Assembly (NCBI GenBank): GCA_028290225.1
Contig: JAQGKH010000125.1
Location: 1 to 30,833, forward strand
From: Devosia sp.
GTDB lineage: Bacteria > Pseudomonadota > Alphaproteobacteria > Rhizobiales > Devosiaceae
Direction: 5' to 3'
Length of the DNA stretch: 30,833 nt
A model generated the notes under the pieces. That model was not told the DNA's origin. It did not search any database and was given only the letters and a program-made list of their open reading frames with translations. The first letter of the stretch is position 1. Every line of letters begins with the position of its first letter. The position numbers and the translations under genes were made by a program. Below, piece after piece: positions 1 through 6,647 of this stretch.

Positions 1-809
1 TGCGCAACAAGGCGGCGGTGGTGTCGATCTTCTTGATCGGCTTGATCATCCTGTTCGCCTTTGTGGGGCCCTATCTGCTGCCCTGGACCTATGACAAGAT
101 CGACTGGAGCAATATCCGCAAGCCGCCCAATTTCGAGGCTGGGCACTTTGCCGGCACCGACCAGAACGGGCGCGACATGCTGGCGCGCATCATGCAGGGC
201 ACGCAGATGAGCCTGATCGTGGCGGGTGTCGCCACGCTGGTGTCGGTGGTGATCGGGGTGATCTATGGCGCGGTGGCCGGCTATTTCGGCGGCCGGGTCG
301 ATGCGGTGATGATGCGCTTTGTCGATATCATGTATGCGCTGCCCTATATCCTGTTCGTCATCATCCTTGTCGTGATCTTCGGGCGCAATCCGGTGTTGCT
401 GTTCGTGGGCATCGGGTGCCTGGAATGGCTGACCATGGCACGCATCGTGCGCGGACAAACCTTGTCGCTCAAGGAACGCGAGTTCGTCGAGGCGGCGCGG
501 GCGGGCGGGGCGAAACCCTGGGCGATCATCATGCGCCATATCGTGCCCAATCTCACGGGACCGGTGGTGATCTATGCGACGCTGACGGTGCCCGAGATCA
601 TCCTCACGGAGAGTTTTCTGTCCTATCTGGGGCTCGGGGTGCAAGAGCCGCAGACATCGCTGGGGACGCTGATCTCGTTTGGCTCGCCGGTGGCGGAAAC
701 GCTGCCCTGGATGCTGATCGGGCCGGCGGTGGTGCTGGTCACCCTGCTGCTTTGCCTCACCTATATCGGGGATGGCCTGCGCGATGCGCTGGACCCCAAG
801 GACCGCTAG
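1..809 (+). CDS. Peptide ABC transporter permease, OppC/DppC-type (5' end outside window)
   Basis: Inner-membrane permease subunit of an oligopeptide/dipeptide (possibly nickel) ABC importer. The frame is open to the first base, and the residues before the first possible internal start read RNKAAVV, the usual cytoplasmic lead-in of OppC proteins, so the gene probably begins at or just before the window edge. Visible features are a first membrane helix (FLIGLIILFAFVGPYLL), an extracytoplasmic loop with the family's GTDQNGRDMLARIMQG segment, and five more hydrophobic segments. The permease EAA loop, which contacts the ATPase, is EAARAGGAKPWAIIMRHIVPN. The C-terminus GDGLRDALDPKDR is typical of OppC. 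It lies 48 bp upstream of the OppD-type ATPase in one operon. Substrate specificity cannot be read from this subunit, so I give no gene symbol. Confidence 0.93.
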   Translation, partial: RNKAAVVSIFLIGLIILFAFVGPYLLPWTYDKIDWSNIRKPPNFEAGHFAGTDQNGRDMLARIMQGTQMSLIVAGVATLVSVVIGVIYGAVAGYFGGRVDAVMMRFVDIMYALPYILFVIILVVIFGRNPVLLFVGIGCLEWLTMARIVRGQTLSLKEREFVEAARAGGAKPWAIIMRHIVPNLTGPVVIYATLTVPEIILTESFLSYLGLGVQEPQTSLGTLISFGSPVAETLPWMLIGPAVVLVTLLLCLTYIGDGLRDALDPKDR

Positions 810-857
810 GCGCTTGCCGGGTCGAGGCCGGCGCGCAAGGAAAGGCGCTTGATTGCC

Positions 858-1841
858 ATGAAGCACGTACTCGATGTTCAGGACATGTCGGTCACCTTCG
901 CGCTGCATCAAAGCGAAGTGCAGGCGGTGCGCGAGATGAATTTCACCCTGGCCAAGGGCGAAACGCTGGCGGTGGTGGGTGAAAGCGGCTCGGGCAAGAG
1001 CCAGGCCTTTTTGTCCATCATGGGCCTTCTGGCCAGGAATGGGCGCGCTTCGGGGCACGCCATGATGGGGGATGTGGACCTGCTGGCACTCAGCGCAGGG
1101 GAGCTGGACCGTTATCGGGGCCGCGATATCGCGATGATCTTCCAGGATCCGATGACCTCGCTCAACCCCACACTGCGGGTGCGCACCCAACTGGCCGAGG
1201 TGCTGGTCAAGCATCGCGGGTTCGAGCAAAAGGCGGCGACCAGCGCGGCAATCGAGATGCTGGAACGGGTGGGCATTCCCGAGCCGGCCAAGCGGGCCAA
1301 CAGCTTTCCCCATGAGCTGTCGGGCGGGATGCGGCAGCGGGTGATGATCGCCATGGCGCTGCTGTGCCAGCCCAAGATCCTGATCGCGGACGAGCCGACC
1401 ACGGCGCTTGATGTGACCGTGCAGGCGCAGATGCTGGACCTGTTCAAGACGTTGACCGAGGACTTCGGCACCTCGCTGGTGCTGATCACCCATGATCTGG
1501 GGGTGGTCGCCGGTGTGGCGGACCGCATGATGGTGATGTATGGCGGCCGGGCGGTGGAAAAGGGGACGGTGGACGATCTGTTCTACGATCCACGCCATCC
1601 CTATACGCTAGGGCTGCTGCATTCGACGCCCCATATTGCCAAGCGCGCGGCGCGGCTCGATCCGATCCAGGGCCTGCCACCCAGCCTTGAGCACCTGCCC
1701 AAGGGGTGCTCGTTCAATCCGCGCTGCGCCTTCTGCTTTGACCGTTGCCTCGAAGAACGCCCGCCGCTGATCGACACCGGCAATGGGCGCGAAAAGGCCT
1801 GCTTTTATGAAGGCCCCATGGCCTATGGAAAGGTCGCGTGA
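858..1841 (+). CDS. Peptide ABC transporter ATP-binding protein, OppD/DppD-type
   Basis: ATPase that powers the adjacent peptide permease from the cytoplasmic side. The nucleotide-binding domain has Walker A GESGSGKS, a Q-loop (IFQDPMTSLNP), the signature LSGGMRQR, Walker B ILIADEPTTALD and the H-loop LVLITHDL. The C-terminus carries the oligopeptide/dipeptide transporter extension with a cysteine cluster (CSFNPRCAFCFDRC) seen in OppD/DppD proteins. I chose the ATG at 858 because AAGGAAAGG lies about 12 bases upstream; a TTG at 849 would sit almost on top of that site. The stop codon overlaps the start of the next ATPase gene by one base, indicating translational coupling. Confidence 0.95.
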   Translation: MKHVLDVQDMSVTFALHQSEVQAVREMNFTLAKGETLAVVGESGSGKSQAFLSIMGLLARNGRASGHAMMGDVDLLALSAGELDRYRGRDIAMIFQDPMTSLNPTLRVRTQLAEVLVKHRGFEQKAATSAAIEMLERVGIPEPAKRANSFPHELSGGMRQRVMIAMALLCQPKILIADEPTTALDVTVQAQMLDLFKTLTEDFGTSLVLITHDLGVVAGVADRMMVMYGGRAVEKGTVDDLFYDPRHPYTLGLLHSTPHIAKRAARLDPIQGLPPSLEHLPKGCSFNPRCAFCFDRCLEERPPLIDTGNGREKACFYEGPMAYGKVA

Positions 1842-2860
1842 TGGACCAGACCCCGATCAATCTTCTCGAGATCAGGAATCTCAAAAAGACCTTCTCGATC
1901 TCGGGCGGACTGTTCAGCCGGCGGCTGACGCTGACCGCGCTCGAAAACATCAATTTTTCCATCCGCAAGGGCGAGACGCTCGGCATTGTGGGGGAAAGCG
2001 GCTGTGGCAAGTCGACGCTCGGGCGCTGCATCCTGCAACTGATCGCGCCGGACGAAGGGCAGGTGTTGTGGCTGGGGCAGGATTTGACGCGGGTGCCGGC
2101 CGAAGAGATGCGCAAGCGGCGGCAGGATTTGCAGATCATCTTCCAGGACCCGCTGGCTTCGCTCAATCCGCGCATGACCGTGGGTGAGATCATCGCCGAT
2201 CCCCTACGCACCTTGCGGCCCGAACTCAACAAATCAGAGCGGCGGGCACGGGTGCTCAGGATCATGGCGGCGGTTGGCTTGCTGCCCGAAATGATCAACC
2301 GCTATCCGCATGAATTTTCGGGCGGACAGGCGCAGCGCATCGGCATTGCGCGCGCCCTGATCACCGAGCCCAAGCTGATCGTCTGCGACGAGCCGGTATC
2401 GGCGCTGGATGTCTCGATCCAGGCGCAGATCCTCAACCTGCTGGCCGAGCTCAAGGATGAGTTTGGGCTGACGTTGATCTTCATCTCGCATAATCTGAGC
2501 GTGGTGCGGCATGTGTCGGACCGTATCCTGGTGCTGTATCTAGGGCGGATCGTCGAGCTGGCGACGGGTGACGAGATCTATGAGGATCCCAAGCATCCCT
2601 ATACGCGGGCGCTGCTGACAGCGGTGCCGATCCCCGACCCCAAGCTGGCGCGGCAGCGCAATGTGGATGCGTTGCGGGGCGAAATCCCATCGCCCATCAA
2701 CCCGCCCTCCGGGTGCCCGTTCCGCACCCGCTGTCGCTTTGCCAAGCCCTATTGCGCCGAAAAGCGCCCGGTGCTGGAGACGATCCAGGATGGCCGGTTG
2801 GTGGCGTGCCACCGCTGGCGCGAGATCGGGGTGCCCGAGGATGCGGTGCTGGGGCACTAG
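1841..2860 (+). CDS. Peptide ABC transporter ATP-binding protein, OppF/DppF-type
   Basis: Second ATPase of the importer; OppD and OppF form a heterodimer on the permease pair. It has Walker A GESGCGKS, a Q-loop (IIFQDPLASLNPRMT), signature FSGGQAQR, Walker B LIVCDEPVSALD, the H-loop FISHNLSVVRH, and the C-terminal Oligo_HPY extension with CPFRTRCRFAKPYC. The ATG at 1841 overlaps the preceding stop in a TGATG arrangement, with GGAAAGG seven bases upstream; a GTG one codon earlier is less likely. It is the last gene of the operon. About 150 bp, including the rpmJ promoter, separate it from the next gene, and I see no strong intrinsic terminator directly after the stop. Confidence 0.95.
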   Translation: MDQTPINLLEIRNLKKTFSISGGLFSRRLTLTALENINFSIRKGETLGIVGESGCGKSTLGRCILQLIAPDEGQVLWLGQDLTRVPAEEMRKRRQDLQIIFQDPLASLNPRMTVGEIIADPLRTLRPELNKSERRARVLRIMAAVGLLPEMINRYPHEFSGGQAQRIGIARALITEPKLIVCDEPVSALDVSIQAQILNLLAELKDEFGLTLIFISHNLSVVRHVSDRILVLYLGRIVELATGDEIYEDPKHPYTRALLTAVPIPDPKLARQRNVDALRGEIPSPINPPSGCPFRTRCRFAKPYCAEKRPVLETIQDGRLVACHRWREIGVPEDAVLGH

Positions 2861-2925
2861 TCGGCGGGCATGACTCGTGGGGCGCCGGGCAGCGAAAAGA
2901 GCGTGAAAACTCTGCCACTGCCGCG

Positions 2926-2954
2926 TTGACAGGGCAGGCGCCTTTCCCTATGAA
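2926..2954 (+). promoter_or_regulatory. Predicted sigma-70-type promoter of rpmJ
   Basis: TTGACA (2926-2931) and TATGAA (2949-2954) are separated by exactly 17 bases. A start near 2961 would put the palindrome at 2969 within the first bases of the transcript. The rpmE promoter has the same TATGAA -10 hexamer and the same spacing. Prediction from motif only. Confidence 0.7.
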
Positions 2955-2968
2955 TGCGGCCAAGTTCC

Positions 2969-2994
2969 GGGCGCCTAGGCGCCCCTTTTGTTTG
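2969..2994 (+). promoter_or_regulatory. GC hairpin plus T-rich tract in the rpmJ leader (attenuator-like)
   Basis: The perfect palindrome GGGCGCCTAGGCGCCC (2969-2984) is followed by CTTTTGTTTG, which looks like a short intrinsic terminator placed between the promoter and the rpmJ start codon, 26 bases before the ATG. The rpmE leader carries almost the same element (GGGCGCC-TC-GGCGCCC, then GTTTGATTTG). It may act as an attenuator, a 5'-end stabiliser or a protein-binding site; the sequence alone does not decide. Confidence 0.6.
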
Positions 2995-3010
2995 ACCCGA
3001 GGATACAGAG

Positions 3011-3136
3011 ATGAAAGTCCGCAACTCGCTGAAGGCGTTGATGACTCGCCACCGCGCGAACAAGCTCGTCCGCCGTCGCGGCCGCGTTTACATCATCAAC
3101 AAGGTAGACAAGCGCTTCAAGGCCCGCCAGGGCTGA
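3011..3136 (+). CDS. rpmJ: 50S ribosomal protein L36 (zinc-independent form)
   Basis: A 41-residue basic protein, MKVRNSLKALMTRHRANKLV followed by RRRGRVYIINKVDKRFKARQG. It matches the longer alphaproteobacterial L36, one of the smallest proteins of the large subunit and among the last to join it. The zinc-ribbon cysteines of classical L36 are absent, so this is the zinc-free type. The upstream GAGGATACAG supplies the ribosome binding site. It is monocistronic: its own promoter (2926-2954) lies upstream and an intrinsic terminator starts 24 bases after the stop. The gene is short enough to be missed by length-filtered ORF callers. Confidence 0.97.
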   Translation: MKVRNSLKALMTRHRANKLVRRRGRVYIINKVDKRFKARQG

Positions 3137-3160
3137 GTTCTGCTTGCTGCAAAGTTCATG

Positions 3161-3192
3161 CAAAGCCCGCCCTGTGCGGGCTTTGTTGTTTC
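3161..3192 (+). terminator. Rho-independent terminator of rpmJ
   Basis: A perfect 10-bp stem, CAAAGCCCGC and GCGGGCTTTG, encloses the loop CCTGT and is followed by TTGTTTCT. It sits 24 bases after the rpmJ stop codon. Confidence 0.85.
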
Positions 3193-3233
3193 TGGCGGGG
3201 CAGTCTGCAGCATTGTGCCACCAAGGCGTGCTC

Positions 3234-3261
3234 TTGACTTTGGTTGGCAAGCGACTAGCTT
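3234..3261 (+). promoter_or_regulatory. Predicted promoter of the rnk leader transcript
   Basis: TTGACT (3234-3239) and TAGCTT (3256-3261) are 16 bases apart. Transcription would start near 3268 and give a leader of about 220 bases before rnk. The -10 is weak, so this is a moderate prediction. Confidence 0.45.
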
Positions 3262-3268
3262 TATTGCC

Positions 3269-3331
3269 ATGAGCACTTCCTTTCCATTCTCTGCCGCGGC
3301 AACGCGCCGTCAGTATCCGGTCGAAGGATAG
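3269..3331 (+). CDS. Possible 20-codon upstream ORF in the rnk leader
   Basis: ATG to TAG encodes MSTSFPFSAAATRRQYPVEG. It starts right where the predicted transcript begins and stops three bases before the 5' arm of the strong hairpin at 3335-3375. That placement is what one expects of a leader peptide whose translation affects folding of the RNA behind it. There is no obvious enrichment for one amino acid, so no effector can be named. There is almost no room for a ribosome binding site unless transcription starts further upstream, so translation may be leaderless or absent. It may be fortuitous. Confidence 0.3.
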   Translation: MSTSFPFSAAATRRQYPVEG

Positions 3332-3334
3332 TTG

Positions 3335-3375
3335 CCCCTAAACCCCGTGCGCCACGCGCCGAGGGGGTTTAGGGG
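3335..3375 (+). promoter_or_regulatory. Strong hairpin in the rnk 5' leader
   Basis: A perfect 12-bp stem, CCCCTAAACCCC (3335-3346) and GGGGTTTAGGGG (3364-3375), encloses a 17-base loop that can itself form a small CGTG/CACG stem. No T-tract follows on either strand, so it does not look like a terminator. A second small palindrome, GGAGCGCTCC (3420-3429), follows. The stretch 3137-3488 otherwise holds only the rpmJ terminator, the predicted promoter and the 20-codon ORF. Confidence 0.6.
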
Positions 3376-3488
3376 ATACGAGCTCACATCCCGCTCCGTG
3401 CCTGGCCGTTGTCGCCGCCGGAGCGCTCCCCGACATTTAGTCCAGAGCTCCATTGGGGCTGCTGGCGCTCGACCGAGCAGAGGCAGAC

Positions 3489-3911
3489 ATGAAGACTTAT
3501 ACCCTTCGACCACAGATCGTTGTTGGCAGGCAGGAGCACCATCAGCTCCAGGTGCTGGCCATGGCGGGTACCGGGCACAGCGCCGAGGCTGCGGACGATC
3601 TTCTGTATGAAATGGAGCGGGCGCAGGTGGTGCCCGATGCAGCGATCAAGCACGACGTGGTGCGCATGGGCTCGCGGGTGCAGTATCGCACCGATACCGG
3701 CGAGTGCCACGAGGTGACGCTGGTTTATCCCGGGCAGGCCGATATCCTGGCACGGCGCATATCCGTTTTGACGCCGGTCGGTACAGCCCTGATCGGGCTG
3801 CGCACCGGCCAGTCGATCACCTGGACGACCCGGAACGGGACCAGAAACGTGCTCACCGTGCTGGCGGTGTTCCGGCCCGATCCCGACCCGGAGCCTGACC
3901 TGGCGGCATAA
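3489..3911 (+). CDS. rnk: Rnk-type nucleoside diphosphate kinase regulator (GreA/GreB-like C-terminus)
   Basis: A 140-residue protein with a short N-terminal region and a C-terminal GreA/GreB-type domain. It resembles Rnk proteins, which bind RNA polymerase near the secondary channel and were first named for effects on nucleoside diphosphate kinase levels. Recognisable stretches are DDLLYEMERAQVVP in the N-terminal helix, GSRVQYRTDTG and the domain core VTLVYPGQADI, SVLTPVGTALIGL and GQSITW. The ATG at 3489 has AGAGG five bases upstream; an in-frame TTG at 3453 would add 12 residues without a better site. The gene is single and has an unusually long leader. The Rnk family call is firm; the physiological role is inferred from family. 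Confidence 0.88.
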   Translation: MKTYTLRPQIVVGRQEHHQLQVLAMAGTGHSAEAADDLLYEMERAQVVPDAAIKHDVVRMGSRVQYRTDTGECHEVTLVYPGQADILARRISVLTPVGTALIGLRTGQSITWTTRNGTRNVLTVLAVFRPDPDPEPDLAA

Positions 3912-3974
3912 GGACGAGTCATGGCTTCATCGGAGATCGGTGGGGCCATCTCCCGAGGCTTCTGGTGCCAACAA

Positions 3975-3999
3975 GAAAGCCCGCCATTGGCGGGCTTTC
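3975..3999. terminator. Bidirectional terminator hairpin between rnk and pyk
   Basis: A perfect 11-bp stem, GAAAGCCCGCC and GGCGGGCTTTC, has the loop ATT. T-rich bases follow on the plus side (ATTGTATTT) and TTGTTGG follows on the minus side, so it can serve both convergent genes. Confidence 0.8.
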
Positions 4000-4023
4000 A
4001 TTGTATTTCGGCCTTTAGCGCGC

Positions 4024-5460
4024 TCAGCTGGAGCCGGCGCCGTCCTGGCGGACAAAGGCGATACGCAGCATGTTGGTGGCGCCGGGGGTGCCCAGGGGGA
4101 TGCCGGCGGTGATGGCGATGCGATCGCCGGGGCGGGCAAAGCCCTCCTGATAGGCGATGATGCAGGCGCGATCCACCATGTCTTCAAGGCTTGCGGCGTC
4201 CTCGGTTTGTACGCAGTGGACGCCCCAGCAGACCGACATGCGGCGGATGGTGCGCTGGTTGGGCGAAAGGAGGATGATGGGCTTGGAGGGCCGTTCGCGG
4301 GCGGCCCGGATGCCGGTCGAGCCCGAGGAGGTGTAGGTGACGATGGCAGCCAGGTCGAGCGTTTCGGCGACTTGGCGGGTAGCGGCCGAGATGGCGTCGG
4401 CGGCGGTCGCTTCAGGCTCGGTCGCCTGGGCGCGGATGATGCTGCGATAATTCACATCGCTTTCCACGGCCATGGCGACGCGGTTCATGGTGGCGACCGC
4501 TTCCACCGGGTATTGGCCCGAAGCGGATTCGGCGGACAGCATGATGGCGTCGGCGCCCTCGAACACGGCGATGGAAACATCCGACACCTCGGCGCGGGTG
4601 GGGACCGGCGAGGTGATCATCGATTCCAGCATCTGGGTGGCGACCACGACGGGCTTGCCGAAGCGGCGCGCCATGCGGATCATGCGCTTTTGCAGGCCCG
4701 GAACGGTTTCCAGCGGCAGCTCGACGCCCAGATCGCCACGCGCGACCATGAACGCGTCGCAGAGCTTGATGATTTCTTCGAGCCGCTCGATGGCCTGCGG
4801 CTTTTCGATCTTGGCCATGACGCCGGCGCGGCCCTGGACGATCTTGCGGACATCGATGATGTCTTCGGGGCGCTGCACAAACGAGAGCGCGATCCAGTCG
4901 GCTTCGGCCTTGAGGCCTTCGAGCAGGTCCACGTGGTCCTTTTCGGTCAGGGCGCCGGTGGGCAGGAGCGTATCGGGCAGGGACACGCCCTTCTTGTCCG
5001 AGAGCTTGCCGCCATAAACGACTTCGGTTTCGATGGCGCCGTCGCCGACCTTGACGGCGCGCAGCTGGAGCTTGCCATCATCGAGCAGCAGCCGATCCCC
5101 GACGGAAACGCTTTCGATGATCTCGGGGTGCGGCAGATAAACTCGCTCGGCGGTGCCGGGCGTGTCGGAGCTGTCGAGAATGAACTTCTGGCCAGCGGCG
5201 AGCTGGACGCTGCCTTCGGCGAATTTCCAGACGCGCAGCTTGGGGCCTTGCAGATCGACGAGCACGCCGAGCGGATGACCCAGGGTTTTTTCCACGTTGC
5301 GGATGCGGGCCACGGTCTGGTGCAGCACTTCGTGGCTGGCGTGGCTCATGTTGATGCGGAACACATCGGCGCCGGCCCGCGCCAGTTCCTCGATCATCTT
5401 CTCGTCGTGGCTGGCTGGTCCCAGGGTGGCCACGATTTTCACACGTCGCATACGTCTCAT
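4024..5460 (-). CDS. pyk: Pyruvate kinase
   Basis: Catalyses phosphoenolpyruvate plus ADP to pyruvate plus ATP, the last step of glycolysis, in the cytoplasm. At 478 residues it has the usual bacterial length. Signatures are the N-terminal VKIVATLGPAS, the substrate-binding FRINMSHAS, the active-site block MAKIEKPQAIERL, the metal-binding MVARGDLGVELP, and VVVATQMLESM followed by a typical C-terminal domain. The ATG at 5460 is chosen; an upstream TTG at 5473-5475 and a second ATG at 5451 are alternatives and none has a strong ribosome binding site. It starts 20 bases after the stop of the DUF1036 gene, so the two are probably cotranscribed. Confidence 0.97.
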   Translation of the reverse strand: MRRMRRVKIVATLGPASHDEKMIEELARAGADVFRINMSHASHEVLHQTVARIRNVEKTLGHPLGVLVDLQGPKLRVWKFAEGSVQLAAGQKFILDSSDTPGTAERVYLPHPEIIESVSVGDRLLLDDGKLQLRAVKVGDGAIETEVVYGGKLSDKKGVSLPDTLLPTGALTEKDHVDLLEGLKAEADWIALSFVQRPEDIIDVRKIVQGRAGVMAKIEKPQAIERLEEIIKLCDAFMVARGDLGVELPLETVPGLQKRMIRMARRFGKPVVVATQMLESMITSPVPTRAEVSDVSIAVFEGADAIMLSAESASGQYPVEAVATMNRVAMAVESDVNYRSIIRAQATEPEATAADAISAATRQVAETLDLAAIVTYTSSGSTGIRAARERPSKPIILLSPNQRTIRRMSVCWGVHCVQTEDAASLEDMVDRACIIAYQEGFARPGDRIAITAGIPLGTPGATNMLRIAFVRQDGAGSS

Positions 5461-5480
5461 TGCGTGTCCGTTCAATTGAG

Positions 5481-6119
5481 CTACTGGGAGGCCGGCGGAG
5501 TATCCGCCGGCGCCGCTTCGGAAGCTGGTGGGCCATCGGGAGGGGGCACCGACCCTCCTGGTGGTTGTGGTGCTCCCGGCGCGTCGGGAGGCGCATCTAT
5601 GGTCACGTCGTCCGGATCCACCAGAAACGCGGGATCTTCCAGGTTCTCCTGACTATCGGGGCCGACCACATTGGGGTCGCCCAGATTCTCGGTCAGCTGC
5701 AAGGTCCAGTCGGTCTGGTTCTGAGTGTCAATCTCAAAGAACCCGGTGCGCTCATAACCGCGGGCGAGGCAATCCTCAACCCCGAATATCGTGAAGGTTT
5801 CGTCACGCGTGCACATGAACACCGCGCCGTCCCAGGCGCCGCCACCGATATCGTCGACGGCATAGATGTAATAAAAGCGGCGCTCCAGATCGCCCTGGTA
5901 CAGCACGCGGCAATCGCCGGCAGGAGCCTGCCACCAGCCTTCGCTCATCCAGCCGCGCTCGGCGCGGTAGCCGATAGCGACCGAGACCAGATTGGTGGTT
6001 TCGTTGCAAATGCGCAGATCGGCCCGCGCCGGGGCGGAAAACAGCAGGAAGCTGGAAACCAGGGCGCCGACAAGCGTCAGGGCAAGGCGGAAATGGTGCA
6101 CGAGCATGCCGGGATACAT
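5481..6119 (-). CDS. DUF1036 exported protein
   Basis: A 212-residue protein of unknown function that is probably periplasmic. The N-terminus is a signal peptide (hydrophobic core LALTLVGALVSSFLLF, cleavage motif APARA). The mature part starts with DLRICNETTNLVSVAIGYR and contains GWMSEGWWQAPAGDCR, which I recognise as the DUF1036 domain; several cysteines (RICN, GDCR, FMCT, EDCL) could form disulfides. From about residue 150 the tail is low-complexity and rich in Asp, Pro and Ala. It lies directly upstream of pyk in the same direction. A metabolic link with pyruvate kinase is not evident from the sequence. The start may be this ATG or another four codons inside. Confidence 0.85.
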   Translation of the reverse strand: MYPGMLVHHFRLALTLVGALVSSFLLFSAPARADLRICNETTNLVSVAIGYRAERGWMSEGWWQAPAGDCRVLYQGDLERRFYYIYAVDDIGGGAWDGAVFMCTRDETFTIFGVEDCLARGYERTGFFEIDTQNQTDWTLQLTENLGDPNVVGPDSQENLEDPAFLVDPDDVTIDAPPDAPGAPQPPGGSVPPPDGPPASEAAPADTPPASQ

Positions 6120-6336
6120 CGGGAAAACCGTTGGTGTTTGAGCGTATGGTGACCTTTACGTCAATGCCTAATGGCGTGGTTGGGCGGAATTACGTTGGGG
6201 GAATGCCGCCGGGCCGCGTAGCCACATAAGTTAGTGGCAGACGCGCAGAAGCGCAGGTGTGGATTGGCGGCAAAAGCGCTTGAACAGGGGGGCGCTGTAC
6301 TGTTGAAGGGGCGGTTAAAGCGAAGAGGAAGTTTTT

Positions 6337-6597
6337 ATGGCCGAAGAGAGCGTTGCCCAGGACCAGCTCCGGGCGTTCGTCGAGCGGATCGAACGCATGG
6401 AAGAAGAAAAGGCAGCCATCGCCGCCGATATCAAGGAGATCTATGCCGAAGCCAAGGGCAATGGCTTTGACGTCAAGATCCTGCGGCAGATCGTGCGGAT
6501 CCGCAAGCAGGACGCCAATGAGCGCATGGAGCAGGAAGCGCTGCTGGAGCTCTATATGAGCGCTCTGGGCATGGTGGCGGCGCCGCCGGAAGACTAG
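6337..6597 (+). CDS. gapR: GapR-type nucleoid-associated protein (DUF2312)
   Basis: An 86-residue protein matching the DUF2312/GapR family. In Caulobacter, GapR binds AT-rich and overtwisted DNA, supports topoisomerases and is needed for normal replication and growth. The family core is clear: an N-terminal coiled-coil-forming helix (QLRAFVERIERMEEEKAAI), then EIYAEAKGNGFDVKILRQIV and RIRKQD. GAGGAAG lies five bases before the ATG, a strong ribosome binding site that fixes the start. It is transcribed alone and converges on dxs. The 217 bp upstream should hold the promoter, but I could not pick a convincing -35/-10 pair. Confidence 0.93.
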   Translation: MAEESVAQDQLRAFVERIERMEEEKAAIAADIKEIYAEAKGNGFDVKILRQIVRIRKQDANERMEQEALLELYMSALGMVAAPPED

Positions 6598-6612
6598 CAG
6601 GGCAGAGTGGCA

Positions 6613-6644
6613 CCTGCCGCCCCGTCCGGTGGCGGCAGGACGGG
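6613..6644. terminator. Hairpin(s) between convergent gapR and dxs
   Basis: CCTGCCGCC (6613-6621) pairs perfectly with GGCGGCAGG (6631-6639). A competing stem, CCCGTCC (6621-6627) with GGACGGG (6638-6644), overlaps it. No T-tract follows, so this is a terminator-like structure without the classical tail. Confidence 0.45.
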
Positions 6645-6647
6645 CGC

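Noticed and set aside
3335..3375. Terminator between the 20-codon ORF and rnk
   Set aside because: The stem is strong but no T-tract follows on either strand, so a leader structure is more likely.
3940..5652. Long plus-strand open frame (570 codons) opposite pyk
   Set aside because: It is antisense to a clear pyruvate kinase, has a Gly/Asp/His-rich composition typical of reverse-frame reading in GC-rich DNA, and matches no family I know. The same applies to frames opposite dxs, pepF (14508-16028) and the ABC exporter (25908-27845).
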